This document shows, piece after piece, positions 1-11,785 of a DNA stretch of 64,000 nt (positions are counted from its first letter, which is position 1; every line of letters begins with the position of its first letter). Source of the DNA: Gordionus sp. m RMFG-2023. Its lineage: Eukaryota; Nematomorpha; Gordioida; Chordodea; Parachordodidae. The position numbers and the translations under genes were made by a program. The stretch is taken from NCBI RefSeq assembly GCF_954871325.1, contig NC_088775.1:33395561-33459560 (forward strand), read 5' to 3'. Below the pieces are notes generated by a model that saw only the letters and a program-made list of their open reading frames with translations, ran no database searches and was not told the origin of the DNA.

Positions 1-2384
1 AACTGTATTATATTCTCTAACTGTCAAATATGTCTGTAAAAGTGGAATTTTACCTAGTATTTTGTAACCAATTCTATATAATAGAGGAATATCAACTATA
101 TGTCTACTTACTTTTTATAAATAAATTTCGTATACTTGTTTGGAATAAATTATTACCATGCTTTTATATTAATGTATATACAAGTATTTTATTATATTTT
201 ATATAAACTAATAAAAATATATTTCATATTTGTTTCAGGCTTATTTTTTTTATTAAAATTAACCTCCTCCTATCTTGTAAAAATATTTAATGGCTATATA
301 TAGAATAAGGTAACCCGGCTGAAGACTGGGCAAAATGGGGTCTGGGTGCGAAGCCCCTATAAATTTTTTAATCCCCCCCCCTGAAAATCTTGGCTACGCC
401 GTATAATATTTTAAAAAGTATAATTTTTTTAAAAGTATAGTTTTTAAAAAATTTATTTTTATGTATAGCATAAAAGTAAATAGGTGTAATTTTATTGACG
501 TTTGATGTTTAGGCTCGCATGCTCCCAGGTCTCCCCTATATACATTTAACATTTTTTTTAAAGAAATTTTACTATTTAATTCAGTCTAGCAAGAATTTTT
601 TTGTTAAGATTAAATTAAAAATAGCTCATTTAATACCATAGAATAAATATTAAATATTGAAACTTTCTTATAATGAAATTATATTCCTACTATAAAAAAT
701 ATATTTCAAATTTAGCCTAAATTTTTAAATATTTAATATTTCATTTCATAACCCTTAACGTAATTGCAAAAAAAAATAATATTTCATTATACACCTATAT
801 TGCGAGATTATGGATATATAGGGTAATGTTATAATTATTAATATTTAATATACTGATGTCGTGGGGTGTAAAAATTTAAATATTACTACACTTTATTATA
901 TTGCATTTAAAAACGTATAACTAAATAAAAATTAATTGCTAAAGATAATTATTAAAAGAGGAGTATATATAATTTTCTGCATATTTATCAATAGTTTTTT
1001 CTATTGATAAATATTTTGCAATTATTTTTCCTATACATATTAATGGCTTAAACGTTCCTATCCAATAGTAGCGCGCACATATGTTTAAAGACTGGAAAAG
1101 AAAGTTTACATGAACAAGAATTAAAATATTTATTGTCAAGTAATATATTCGATGAAAAATTAATTTATCATTAATTTCCAATGATTATGGTTTAATTCAT
1201 TGAAATTAGCGTTAAATAGCTAATTTATTTAAATCTAAATGCTAACCAATATGTCTATCTAAAATTTTTATAAATTTATTAATGTGATTGATTTTTCATA
1301 ATACATTTTAATTTTAATATAATATCAGACCTATATAAATATCTTGCAAACTAAAATCTTCATATACATATTGTGAATATATATTATATATTGTCACAGA
1401 TATTACATATATTGCATATATAAATTTTAGCCTGATAATAAGATCAATTATTTAAATTAATTATATCTAGCAAATAAATATAATATATATATATATTTTT
1501 TTAATTGACAATATAATATGATTCAAATTAATACATTTATGAACATTTTAGCATATAAATTTTAGCCTGATAATAATATCAATATATTTAAAATGAATCA
1601 TATCTAACAACAAATATTTATATATATATCTATTTTATTTGACAATTAAACATGATTCAAATTAATTCATTTTATTGGACATGAACATTTTAGTTATCAG
1701 ATTATATTTAGCCTGATAATAAAATCAAATGATGCTATATATTTAAATATAGAATTAGATAAATTTTGAGTAAATTTATTATTAATAAATATAAACATTA
1801 ATAAAAGATGTGTGTATTATATGTAAACAGGATTATAAAAGTTTTCATAATTTTGAAGATTGGTTTCAATGTAGAATAGCTCTCTGTCAAAAAAGATTGT
1901 TATTTTATTTGTTATAATTATAAATAGAATATTATATAAATAAAGTATCATAGTTATATATTAAAATCTGCGAAAAAATTTTTTTGTCCCATAAGAAGCC
2001 TAATAAACCACTTGATTCGACTAGCCCCATCGATGATCCGACTAACCACGGGTTCGGGGCTACTAAGTTCAAAAAATGACTTTTACTAAAACCTTTCTAG
2101 AAAAATAATTATTAAATATTTAAAAAATATAACAGTATATATTTATAGGTAGATGTTTAAGGTATCTATTGGTATTTTGTAAGATCTTATATGATCATTA
2201 TTTTCGGAGCTATGATGATTTTGACAAAAATTGCGCCGACTAGCCCTGGTCTCCCCTACTAAAGATATTTTTATTAAAAATATGCGGTTACCATACAAAA
2301 AATATAGAAAGAAAAATATATATAGATTTAAAAAATCTTAACATAATATTATTATAAAAGTTTCAATCAGTAGATAAACATTGC
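1..2384. other. AT-rich region without a recognisable gene
   Basis: No coding sequence is recognisable. Around 301-405 a G/C-rich patch ends in GGCTACGCCGTA, which resembles the CAGGGCCGTAGCCA terminus of the hAT element at 23425-27028 and may be a decayed hAT end. Around 1410-1720 a phrase with AAATTTTAGCCTGATAATA recurs three times at about 130-150 bp spacing, a decayed tandem repeat. Short GC-richer phrases with CGACTAGCCC occur near 2020 and 2230. Everything else is low-complexity A/T. Confidence 0.6.
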
Positions 2385-2640
2385 TTCAAAGTGATGAATA
2401 AAAGGGTACGTTTTTTAGTCATAAATTCCACCTTTTTGCTAAAAATTCTTTCACTTGCAACACTCTTAGTTTGCTGACCCAAAAAGTCTCTGGTTATTAA
2501 AGACAAAGTTGGATATATTGAGCTGTTTTTATGCCACAATCGAGTACATTGGTTGTCAGACTAGCTACTTCCTCTTTTAAATATGTATCTATTTCATCTG
2601 AGACATGATGTGGAAATTCATAAATAGCCCTAAATAATAA
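2385..2640 (-). pseudogene. hAT transposase C-terminal remnant (dimerisation region)
   Basis: Reading the minus strand, this stretch gives a typical hAT C-terminal dimerisation block: an acidic lead-in (VSDEIDTYLKEE), then SSIYPTLSLITRDFL and SVASERIFSKK. The conserved hAT pattern here is YPxLxxLARxxLxxPxxSxxSERxFS. The lead-in and the conserved block are in different frames, so at least one frameshift is present. The typical P before the serine is not visible (QQTKSVASER). A hAT N-terminal and middle portion in the same orientation lies at 7090-7860. The two could be halves of one old element separated by later insertions, including the Helitron pieces at 3.7-4.3 kb, but this is inference. 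The remnant is certainly dead. Confidence 0.72.
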
Positions 2641-3670
2641 GGACAAATATATATAACTATGTAATCATATTTACTTTCTTTGTTTATTATGTATACTAGT
2701 AGAAAGCCTGTCAAAAATGACGGGGAATGAGATTTTTATTCATTTTTTTACGATAGATGTCATGCCAGATCCCTCACAATATTAGGAAACATATAATTAT
2801 AAAAGTTTATCCAGCCCAGCTCAACCCTAAATAATTTGTTAAAGATATTCCCATGTCAGGTGCAAGCTAATATAAATTTTGAGGTTCCAAGCCCAGTCGT
2901 ATCCAATATAATTATGAAAATTTTTCCCCACCTAGAAGATAGTTAAATTTTTAATTGATTTATCATCACATAAAGGGGAATTATATGATTTACCAATAAG
3001 TTTAAAATGTAAAAAAAACATGTGAATAATTCCGTATTAAGGGAAACTGTGAAGGACTGGGCAAATCACTTATTAGAGAATCATGACAAATAAAATAAAA
3101 ATAACCGACTCTTATACTTTTTGGTAATATGATCAATTATAATTATATATAAAAAATAAATTTTTGTTTATTATATAGGGTTATTGTAGCTTTTCGGATA
3201 AATTTAATGTATGTCTTGCATTTCTCAAATTATTTGTCTATATTTTATTTTAAATAAAAAAAAATGCTATCTATTTAAATAAAAGTGCCATTAAACACTA
3301 ATGAAACTTATATGCAAATTGTATATATATAAAACATAAGATAAAATAAATAAATAAACCTCCAGAGGAGTTAATTTCAAGCGTAGTTTTTTATTATTTT
3401 GGCTACCAGTAACTCTAGAACTGGCAAGGCGTTTGTTTATTCGTCATTAGTTTCTTAGCTTATCTTTAATAGAATCATCAAGTTTTGTAGCAATGTGAGG
3501 GATTAAGGTTGGGTTAGCCTAGACAAATAAAGAAATCGGGCAAAAATATAAATACACATTATTATTGAAATAAAACGAAGATTTTTTGGAATAGATATAT
3601 AATCATATATAAAATTATTTATAATAAAAATAATGTATTATGTATATTTTTTGTGCGTTATATAAAATAA
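2641..3670. other. AT-rich region without a recognisable gene
   Basis: There is no clear ORF. Two phrases containing CCAGCCCAGCTC and CCAAGCCCAGTC (about 2815 and 2890) resemble phrases near 5690 and 5860, so they are likely decayed copies of one repeat. A G/C-richer patch at 3360-3540 could be old element sequence but was not assigned. Confidence 0.5.
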
Positions 3671-4065
3671 TCAGCAGGGATAATAGAACAATGATGGATC
3701 CGACAAAGTGGTAAGCTTTTAAAAAAGTAGGATCCTTAAAAATTGTTATATTAATTTAGTTAAATTTTAAAAATATACTTTGTATAATTTTCAATTAGAC
3801 AAAATATTCATCAGATATAAAAGGGCATATTGTGCGGCCCAACAAAAGGATGCTTAAATAATATGAAATTGTTTAAATTATAAAATAATATCATACTAAG
3901 TAATGTTCATTCTTATTCGTATAAACCGGGATTAATCGGATATAACCTTATGATATACCACATTGGTTGTAGTTCGTGTTTTATCATTGGTTATAATCTT
4001 TAATTTATGAGGAGAACAAACTCGAGACATAGCCACATATAGCTGTTCATGTGAAATTACAGGGG
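3671..4065 (-). mobile_element. Helitron 3' end with helicase C-terminus
   Basis: On the minus strand, 4063 to 3932 encodes the last part of a Pif1-type Helitron helicase: a segment with HEQLYVAMSRVCSPHKLKII, then TTTNVVYHKV and a stop codon. QLYVAxSRV is helicase motif VI of Helitron Rep/Hel proteins, and the TTNxVY tail is typical of the family. About 260 bp of non-coding DNA follows, ending in CTGA at 3671. That fits the CTRR ending of Helitrons, and a T follows it in the flank, as expected for insertion between A and T. I did not find a convincing terminal hairpin. The rest of the Helitron (Rep and most of Hel) is absent. Confidence 0.8.
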
Positions 4066-4345
4066 TCAGCAGGGATAATAGAGCAATGATGGATCAGACA
4101 AAATGGTATACTTTTAAAAAAATAGGATCCTTAAAAATTGTTATATTAATTTAGTTAAATATTAAAAATGAACTTTGTATAATTTTTAGTTAATTAGACA
4201 AAATATTTATCGGAGATAAAAGGGCATATTTTGTGGCCCGACAAAAGGATGCTTAAATAATAAAAAATTGTTTAAATTATAAAATAATATCATACTAAGT
4301 AATGTTCATTCTTATTCGTATAAACTTGGATTAATCGGATATAGT
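4066..4345 (-). mobile_element. Second, tandem Helitron 3' end
   Basis: This segment repeats the 3' non-coding part of the Helitron at 3671-3935 almost base for base. It starts in the last few helicase codons (the ISD-stop triplets) and ends in the same CTGA, now at 4066. It abuts the helicase piece of the neighbouring copy directly, so two Helitron 3' ends lie head to tail. Tandem 3' ends are known from Helitron biology, where insertion next to an existing copy or read-through of an end can produce them. No helicase code precedes this copy, so it is a short 3'-end fragment. Confidence 0.7.
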
Positions 4346-5050
4346 TCTTAGTAGATTTTGTAGGGTCTTACGATCCCTAGTGCGTTTCATATTTTAATTG
4401 ACCTGCCATCTTTTTCTTTTATTAATGACGGATAAATCACCACCTGTACAATCATTAAGTGAGGTTAAGACATGGCTTGTTATTTAAAATAAAAACAAAA
4501 GAATAATTTAAAAAAATAAATGCATTGAACCTGATGAGGAGTCAATAAACCACCTGTCCAATCATTAAATGAGGGTAAGAGAGCTTGTTGCCTAAAATAA
4601 AAATAAAGAATTATATAAAAAATATAAATGCAATGAACCTGAAGAGGAGTCAATAGTAGGTTCAACTCCCTAGAAATAGCGGGAACATTATCAGAAGCTA
4701 AAATAGATGTATTCTATAATATAAAAGAGTATAAAAAAAAATATATATAAGGCTAACTTTATTTTGCGTTGTTAGTAGATTTTATAGGGCCTCGCTATCC
4801 CTAGTGCGTTTCTCTTTTTGATTGACCTTCCATCTTTTTCTTTTATTAATGACGGATAAATCACCACTTGTACAATTATTAACTGAGGTTAGGACATGGC
4901 TTGTTATCTAAAATAAAAACAAAAGAATAAATAAAAAACATATTAATGTATTAAACCTGAAGAGGAGTCAATATTTGGTTAACCTCTCTAGAAATAGTGG
5001 GAATATCATCCATCAGAAGCTAAAATAGATGTATTCTAAAATGAAAAGTA
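4346..5050. repeat. Direct repeat pair, about 270-390 bp
   Basis: A block beginning near 4351 (AGTAGATTTTGTAGGG) recurs from about 4770, with shared landmarks ATCCCTAGTGCGTTTC, TTTATTAATGACGGATAAAT and GAAGAGGAGTCAATA. The first copy carries an internal duplication of about 110 bp (4435-4530 and 4545-4650). No convincing protein is encoded; the short open frames here are low-complexity. The repeat begins where the second Helitron end stops, so it could be Helitron-internal or captured sequence, but it is not assigned. Confidence 0.6.
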
Positions 5051-7090
5051 TAAGCATTTTTAGTATATCTAGATGAATAACTTTATTTTGCATTTGGTTG
5101 ATTTTATTGGGCTTCACGTCATATGACCCAGTATAATTATTTTGCTTGAATATGAGTTGAATTAAGAATTGAATGATATTTATTTTTTGATAAACCCAGT
5201 TTTCGGCTGGAGTGTGTAGCCTGAGGTAGGGAAATAAGAGAAAATTAAATGGAAAGAAAATAGGGAAATTAAAAGGGAAAGGAAGGTAAAGATAAAGAAA
5301 AAGAAAATTAAAAAGTGAAGATAGGAAAGAGAAATTATGAGAAAGGAGAAGATAATAAAAGAAATTAAAAGGGAAAGAAAGGAAAAGATAATTTTAGTAT
5401 TTTTTAAATTTTGATTTTTCCCACATTATTTGAGACTGTTGTTAAAATAATGAATGTTAGTGATATCTTTAGTAGGGATACATTTGACGGCATAGCATAA
5501 TCAGTATACATTTTGTATGTTGAAAACTATTCTTTGAGTTAAAATATATATCTTTATAAAAATATTAACATAAGACTAACATTTAACATTAAAAAATCCC
5601 AATATAAATTCAAGCCTACAATATCTGGAAAAAATATCCAAGCATCCAAGATCTTAATATTTAAAAAGATTTTCTCAAGCCCACCTCAATCTTTAATAAT
5701 TTTGAAACCAAGCCCAGAGATATTAAATTTATAATTAATGAAACTCTGATTAACCAATTAGTATACGGGTAAAATATATTACTTTATAAAAATAATAACA
5801 TAAGACTAACATTTAACATTAAAAAATTCCAATATAGGTTTAATTTTGAGAAATATTTTTTAAGCCCAGTCCAACCTATAATAAAGAGAATCATGACAAA
5901 ATAACGTCTGCCCTTATATGTGAAGAGAAATTCAGTTTAATTTAACACAATTTAATAGACTTATAATATTTAAAATTTTCAAAACAGGGAAATGTGATTG
6001 AATAAGGCAATTTATATGAAGTAGTTTCTTGAATTTTGTTATATTTAGTGATACAGTGAAAGTAAGTGTTAAAGAGTAACCCAGTTTACATTGGTCATAA
6101 TGTTTTTGAACCACATAAGATCAACCTGCATTCAAATTTCCTATTTTTTAATTAACACTTTCTTGATTAAATTTATACAACGCTTTAACCTAATTAAAGA
6201 TTCTTATTCTTAATTTATAAAGTAGTTAAAATAATTAGTATAATTAACTTAATTTAATATTCTTATATAAATATTTAAACTTCAGAAAACAAACAGATAT
6301 AAGTGAATAAGGCAATTATAAGGATTAGTTGCCTGAAAGGTTTTGTGAAAAGTATAAGTGATATCTAAGTGTTAAAAGAATATATATCTTTTCTTTTTTT
6401 AATAATCTTACTTCTTCTAATATTAAACTTATGAAATCAGTGAAAAGGAAACTTTGATTAAGTCTGTTTTAGAGTGCCCTTATTTAGAGAATTTTTTTAA
6501 ATAACTGGCACTCCGATTTCAGGAATTCAAGGAAAATGATGAACTTGTTGATCCATCGTCCAAGCAGTATTATTTATAGTTCTAAATCGCTAAAAGTAAT
6601 AATCGCTAAAAATAATAAAAAATATAATATATTTAAAAATAAATTCAAGGAAAATGATTAACTTGTTGAACCATCATCCAAGCAATATTATTTATAGTTC
6701 TAAATCGCTAAAAGTAATAATCTCTAAAAATTGGTAGGATCATCTGTTTGTATAAAATAAATAAATAAAATCAACAAATAAAAAAAATAAAAATAAATAA
6801 TACCGATGACATGACGTAGCGATGACATGACGTCACGATGACGTAGTGAGGACATCGGAAAATTATAATATAGATATACGCACAGAATAAGGCATCCATA
6901 TCGGCCTTATTTAATCGTATACTGATGATCCGGACATTGTAATCTTAAATTTCAAGTATAACGTTTCGAAATTGTTAAAATAATCAGAATTATTTATAAA
7001 TTTAAGGCAAAAATTTTTCTTTGTCTTTAGGTCTAACAAACACGATATATAGTTTGAAAGAGTATTCATGTGTTCCATATATATCTTTGA
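5051..7090. other. Gene-free region with local direct repeats
   Basis: No gene is recognisable. A purine-rich tract of GGAAA/GAAAA runs from 5220 to 5395. A phrase with AACATAAGACTAACATTTAA occurs at about 5570 and again at about 5800. A unit of about 115 bp starting TTCAAGGAAAATGAT is repeated at about 6529 and 6644. At 6802-6858 lies a compact group of ATGACGT words bounded by CCGATG and CATCGG. Short ORFs here read as low-complexity peptide. Confidence 0.55.
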
Positions 7091-7860
7091 ATTTTATATT
7101 TCGTTTTCATGATTTTCACTAACATCTTCTAGTGTTTTGACAATTTCATCTATAAATAAAACTGCCGACCCAATTGTAAAATTTGTATCTGAGGATATTT
7201 TTTGGGTAATATTGTAGAATGGTTTCAAAAATATTTCAATATCTATTAAATATTTGGCCTCTTCATTATTTATAATGATTTGATTATCAAGAAAGCTGCC
7301 CTTCTTGTCTAAATTATTTACCACATTAATATTCTATAAATATAAAATAATATTAAAAAAAGGTGTTTGTTATTACTTTGTTAATTGTGGAAATCATTAA
7401 GAATTTGGAATTCCATCTTGTGATGACATCTAGTGGTATATGAGTCCCACCTGATAATTCCATGATTCCTTCATAAATTTGGGAGAATTGTGTAATTTTT
7501 TAACAAATTTATTTAATTTGTCTAATTTTTGATTCAAAATATTCATTCCTGCGCTCACTATTCTATTTAGTATATGAGCCAAACATCTATGGCTATATAA
7601 ACAAGAACCGTATTTATCCATATAAAATTTTGTCGTAATAGACACAGATGATATTTTTGGCATTATCGATTGTTATCGTGCTTTTTATTACATATCTCAT
7701 TATCAATTTGTTCAATTGAATATTTTCGTGTGGGACCAATTTTCTTATCCCTACCAATGAATTTGTTTTTTTGTTATTATTTTCTATTCTCAGATGCGAA
7801 TGTGATTTAATGATATGTCTTTTTAAATTTGCTAAACATAAAAATTATAGTCATATGTAA
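7090..7860 (-). pseudogene. hAT (BED-finger type) transposase remnant
   Basis: Minus-strand frames give hAT transposase pieces in order. Near 7840-7790 is the end of a BED-type zinc finger (NLKRHIIKSHSHLR). It is followed by a linker (KKTNSLVGIRKLVP), then at 7663-7430 the catalytic-core segment around CLAHILNRIVSAGM with FVKKLHNSPKFM. At 7324-7094 comes the part following the RW region (IFLKPFYNITQKISS, TIGSAVLFIDEI). The CxxH...LN pattern (CLAHILN) and the KPFYxxTxxIS pattern are characteristic of BED-type hAT proteins. The pieces are in different frames with stops between them, and no C-terminal dimerisation block follows directly. The remnant at 2385-2640 could be the missing C-terminus. 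Not functional. Confidence 0.75.
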
Positions 7861-8307
7861 AATTTTAAAATTATGTACTTGAGGCTGTTATTTGCACTAT
7901 AATGTGTAATGCAATGTATGCATTTCCGACGAGATTTCGTCAAAGTCATCTTAAATCCCTAAAAATACTCAACTTCCTAGATGTAGATATTTCCTAAATT
8001 TGTGATAAATCCCTTATATTAACATCTTGGATAGTCAAAGGCTCTATCTATATATTATTCATATAATAAAAAATAATATATTTTATCTCTTAAAATTGAT
8101 TCTTTGTTATTATGCAAAAAGGTTATATTAAATTATATATTTTTTAAAATTGTTAAATTATATAACTAGCGAAATATATTACATCCGAATATGTGTCAAA
8201 CCCACGAATATAGATTCCTTCATTGTTTATGATTTCATAACTATTTTCTTCTGCATGTAAATACTATCAACTAAGGCCTTTTGATTCTATAAAGTATTGT
8301 GTATAAT
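7861..8307. other. AT-rich region, no gene seen
   Basis: Non-coding AT-rich sequence between the hAT remnant and the element starting at 8308. No repeat or RNA gene is evident. Confidence 0.5.
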
Positions 8308-8429
8308 TAGTGTTGTTAATCGACTTAGTCGAAAAACTGAGCCAAGTTTTGGGCTGACCTAAACTGACTCTGGTAGGAATTGATGTATACTTAAACTGGA
8401 TCGAGATCGATAGAATTAAAGATACACAA

Positions 8430-9110
8430 GTAAGAATTTAATAAATAGATTAGAAAAATGGGTTACTCGATATGGTATTCCACGTCAAATTGTAACCTAG
8501 AATGGTCCACAATTTATTTCAAATGAATTTAATAAATTAAAAAAAAGAATATACAAAATTTAAAAACTACACCGTATCATCCAAGAAGTAATAGTAGTAG
8601 AAAGATGCATTCAGACTATCAAAAATCGATATTTTGATAATAGAGAACAAACGCATAATGGGGAAAAATGCCTAAATGAAGTGCTATTTACATATAGAAA
8701 TTCAAAACACTCATCAACGGGCGAATACAAGCAAAACTATTTATGGGAAGGAGACTCAATACATTATTGGAGTGGATCAAACCTTCTATTATTAAAAAAT
8801 TAGAAAATTCTGTATAAAACCCAACCAGTTAGACAAAGAAATACATATTTATTTTGACGAAAACGATTTAGTTTGGATAAAAAACCCAATTTAAAAAGGA
8901 TGGCATAAAGAAAAGATAGTAAATCAACAAGCTAAATTCTCTTACCGACCACTACGAACCAAGGAAAGAATCAGTTGAACCCAAATCAATAATAACAGAT
9001 GACAATATAAAGTTAGGAGAAATTAAAACAGTAAAAATGGACCTTAGTCAATATGAATTCAACCCCAATATCCAACGAGGGAACGGCCAACAAAAAGATT
9101 AATAGTTTTA
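8430..9110 (+). mobile_element. Fossil Ty3/gypsy-type integrase fragment
   Basis: The plus strand shows the core and C-terminal region of an LTR-retrotransposon integrase of the Ty3/gypsy kind. A VTRYGIPRQIVT block is followed by NGPQFISNEF, then an ERCIQTIKNR helix and a region of the sort that follows the integrase core. No gag, protease, reverse transcriptase or LTR is present in the neighbourhood. It is a broken fossil fragment with several breaks, clearly old. It lies entirely inside the hAT-type element at 8308-9698, so it was either captured by that element or inserted into it. Confidence 0.7.
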
Positions 9111-9440
9111 AAAAAATCGGGTTTGGGCTGGGTCGGGCCTAATATTTTAAAGAAATTTCGGGCCTGGTCGGTTGGGCCTTAGATTTTTTTTTAAATATAT
9201 AAATTTATCAATTTTATCATGAATATTTGTAAAATAAAAATTTTTGATTTTATTTATAGAAACTAGACGCCATATAATATATATCGTTTAATTGGAGTAA
9301 TTATAAAAATTAATTTCTATATTCAAATAAATTCGGGCCGGGGGTAAATTTTTTCAAAAAAAATTTCGTTCGGGCCGGGGAAAACTTTTTTTAAAAATAT
9401 TTCTGGCAGGATAGGGTTTGAAAAATTAAGCCCGATGCAG
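9105..9440. repeat. GGGCC-rich MITE-like block
   Basis: The left part contains GGGCTGGGTCGGGCC and GGGCCTGGTCGGTTGGGCC. The right part contains CGGGCCGGGGG and CGGGCCGGGG, with an AT-rich middle. Such CGGGCCGGG clusters are common in subterminal regions of hAT MITEs. The exact ends are not clear. Confidence 0.45.
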
Positions 9441-9698
9441 ATTACTAATTCAAAGCTATTTGAATATTATATTTGTTATGCAATATTATAACTTTCCTAT
9501 ATTTAATATTATTGAGGTCAATATAATTGCAAAATATTAGAAGTTAAATTACATAATTAAAATAGTATATATAGATAAGAATTTAAAATAAAGATACAAA
9601 TTGTTTTGATTATAAAAGAGTAGACTTGAGTTAATCAACTAATTCGAATAACGACTAGAGACTCTGAGTCGGGTGAACTCGTCTTTTTAACAACACTA

Positions 9699-10074
9699 TG
9701 TATACTTGTTAAATGGTTGAGTTATACTTAGCCAGTTTTTTAATCTAAACGACTCATATTCAAGCCGGTTCATTAGTCATATGAGTCGGTTAAAATCCAA
9801 CCCGTGCGCTATTTTTGAATAATATATTTTTACTCTTTCTCTACTGGTATCATATTAAGTAACTCCTGAACCGGCTTGAGCCCGGGCCGAATTTTTAACA
9901 ACACAGATTGATTATAATAATTTAAATTATTTATAATAAAAAGATTAAAAATTACATCATCTTCCTCTTTCTGTTGAGAATCCATTATAGTATTAGTATT
10001 TTCTAACTTCAAGTACCTAAATAAGGTCTTTTGATTTTATAAAACATTGGGTTCATTAATTTAAATATAAACAT
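9699..10074. other. Short hAT-end-like sequence, no gene
   Basis: The sequence ACCGGCTTGAGCCCGGGCCGA followed by AACAACAC at 9862-9905 resembles the inner and outer end of another TAGTGTTGTT-type hAT element. A matching opposite end was not found. The rest is AT-rich, and I see no gene. Confidence 0.45.
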
Positions 10075-10333
10075 TTTAAAATACACCGAAGATTTTAAAA
10101 CAAATAAATATGTGGATATTCCAGATAATTATAAATTCCTACCAGTTGTCACGACAACCTTAACATCCCTTGGAAGTCAGGCTCTTAGCCTAATTAAAAA
10201 GATTGGCAGATCCTTAAGAACTAAATCAGGAGACCCAAAAGAAGGCGTCTACTTACGTCAACGCATAGAAATTCAGATTATAAAATCTAATTTCACATGC
10301 TTCATATGTTCATTCCCCGAGGAGCCCGATTAA
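10075..10333 (+). pseudogene. LINE 3' fragment (end of RT-endonuclease ORF)
   Basis: The plus strand encodes YKFLPVVTTTLTSLGSQAL, then SLIKKIGRSLRTKSGDPKEG and YLRQRIEIQI. This matches the extreme C-terminus of the LINE protein family represented at 50500-53310 in this window, where the corresponding part reads FVPIAATSTCSFG. In that family the pattern is FVPVxxETxGxxGxxAxxFxxxLGxRxxxxTGxxxxxxxLxQRIxxxxQ. The open frame of about 75 codons ends in a stop. A pyrimidine and C-homopolymer tract follows at 10368-10381 instead of a poly(A) tail. Likely a 5'-truncated insertion or an old remnant. Confidence 0.7.
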
Positions 10334-11785
10334 TCTATATTTTCTTCTTCTTCCCTAAATTATTTAAACCCCCCCCCCCCTTCTTCCTCATATAATCATT
10401 TGCATTAATTATATTTCCATTATATCTATTATTATACTTTGTATTATGAAGTCGTTGTTTGTTAAATTTCTTGAAATTTCGAGAATTATGTTTTGGAATT
10501 AAATGTATTTTTTTTTAAATATTAAAATAATATATATTTCCTTAAAAGGTTTTATATAAAATTAAATTTTTTTAAAATAAATTTTTTTTAAAAAAAAATA
10601 CAAAATCTTGTTGGTGCCATTTAGGCGCTATAATCATTGAAATTTAAAATAATAAATATAATATTAATAATACATTATAAAAAAAAATTAAATATAAACT
10701 AATTTAATTAGTATGATCTTATTTTACCATCATCTATTTAATGATAATATTATAAATTAATATCTTAATTATCTTTTTGCTAAACACTCTTAAGTTTGTT
10801 CATCATTTGAAATTTCACTCAATACATGGCCAGACAATACTCACCTCACTATTATATAAAAGAATATAAATTTTTAATGCATAAAAGATGATAAGAATAC
10901 CTGAAGTGGAAAAGATTTGTTTTGACTTTGAAAGAAAAGGGGGTATTATGTATGATCAATTGCGAAAAAAATTTAGTGAAAAATTTTTTTTGAGGAAGAA
11001 TTATGAAAATCGATTTCGTGAAAAAGGCTTAATTAACCCCCCCCCCCTTTTATTCTTAAATACTTTATATATCTAATAACAAATTCAGTAACGTTTTGTA
11101 ATATTTTTCAAAGAAAATACATGTTCGCATTTTTTTAGGCGTAACGATCAAGGGTGTGAACCCCGGGTCTTTCCCCGGGGCTCGTGATCAGAGCTGGTTT
11201 AGTCAATTTTTAGACCAACACCCTGGGTCTGGAGGTTACACAACTAACCAATTAACAAAACTTATTCTTTTTTTTTATTTAAATGGTTTTTAAATCAATA
11301 AATTTATTTATACGTATAATTTTAGATTTTCAAATCAATCTCCTTATTTTCAACTTTAAATGTTTTGTTATGTAATTAAAAAGTGTGCTCTCCTCTATTA
11401 ACCTCATCTACCCTTCTGTTGTGATTTAATCTAGACTTGGATGCTACCTATTTCAAACATTGCATTTAAAATAACGATGAAATCATATTTTTATTCAGGT
11501 CGATGTTATATTCTTCCATGCAAATCCAATCTTAGAAGTTTTTTTAATCTCATTAGCTTCTCCCAATGATAACATCCCCGTTATGTGTACTTTGGTATTA
11601 AAAATGTTAAAATTATTTGAAGCATATATTTTTTAATGTTTACCTAATAAATTTTTAAAAAAGTTAAAATTATTTAACCGGTCCAATTTTTAATATTATT
11701 TAGCTAGCTCGCCCAATAAGATAAACGGGCGTAGGCTAAATGTCAGCTCGTTACAGCAAAAAATAAAAGTTGAAAAATAAATATT
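10334..11785. other. Gene-free region with a GC hairpin
   Basis: C-homopolymers lie at 10368-10381 and 11037-11047. At 11160-11183 a GC-rich hairpin (CCCCGGGT, loop, CCCCGGGG) lies inside a block with mirrored CCCTGGGTCTGGAG words. This block may be the end of a hAT-type repeat. An open frame of 62 codons at 10888-11076 (plus) is Lys/Phe-rich and resembles nothing I recognise. Confidence 0.5.

Larger units (their letters stand above)
8308..9698. mobile_element. hAT-type non-autonomous element with 8-bp target duplication
   Basis: The ends are TAGTGTTGTTAA at 8308 and its inverse TTAACAACACTA at 9698. They are flanked by near-identical 8-bp direct repeats, TGTATAAT (8300-8307) and TGTATACT (9699-9706), as expected for hAT insertion. 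The subterminal parts contain GACTTAGTCG and GACTCTGAGTC words. No hAT transposase is encoded. The interior holds an old Ty3/gypsy integrase piece (8430-9110) and a block at 9105-9440 of repeated CGGGCCGGG / GGGTCGGGCC words that looks like a further hAT MITE. The 1391-bp element therefore looks like a container of nested fragments rather than a simple MITE. Confidence 0.72.

Noticed and set aside
939-1181. 80-codon minus-strand open frame
   Set aside because: Low-complexity Ile/Tyr/Asn-rich peptide in AT-rich DNA, with no recognisable motif or splice context.
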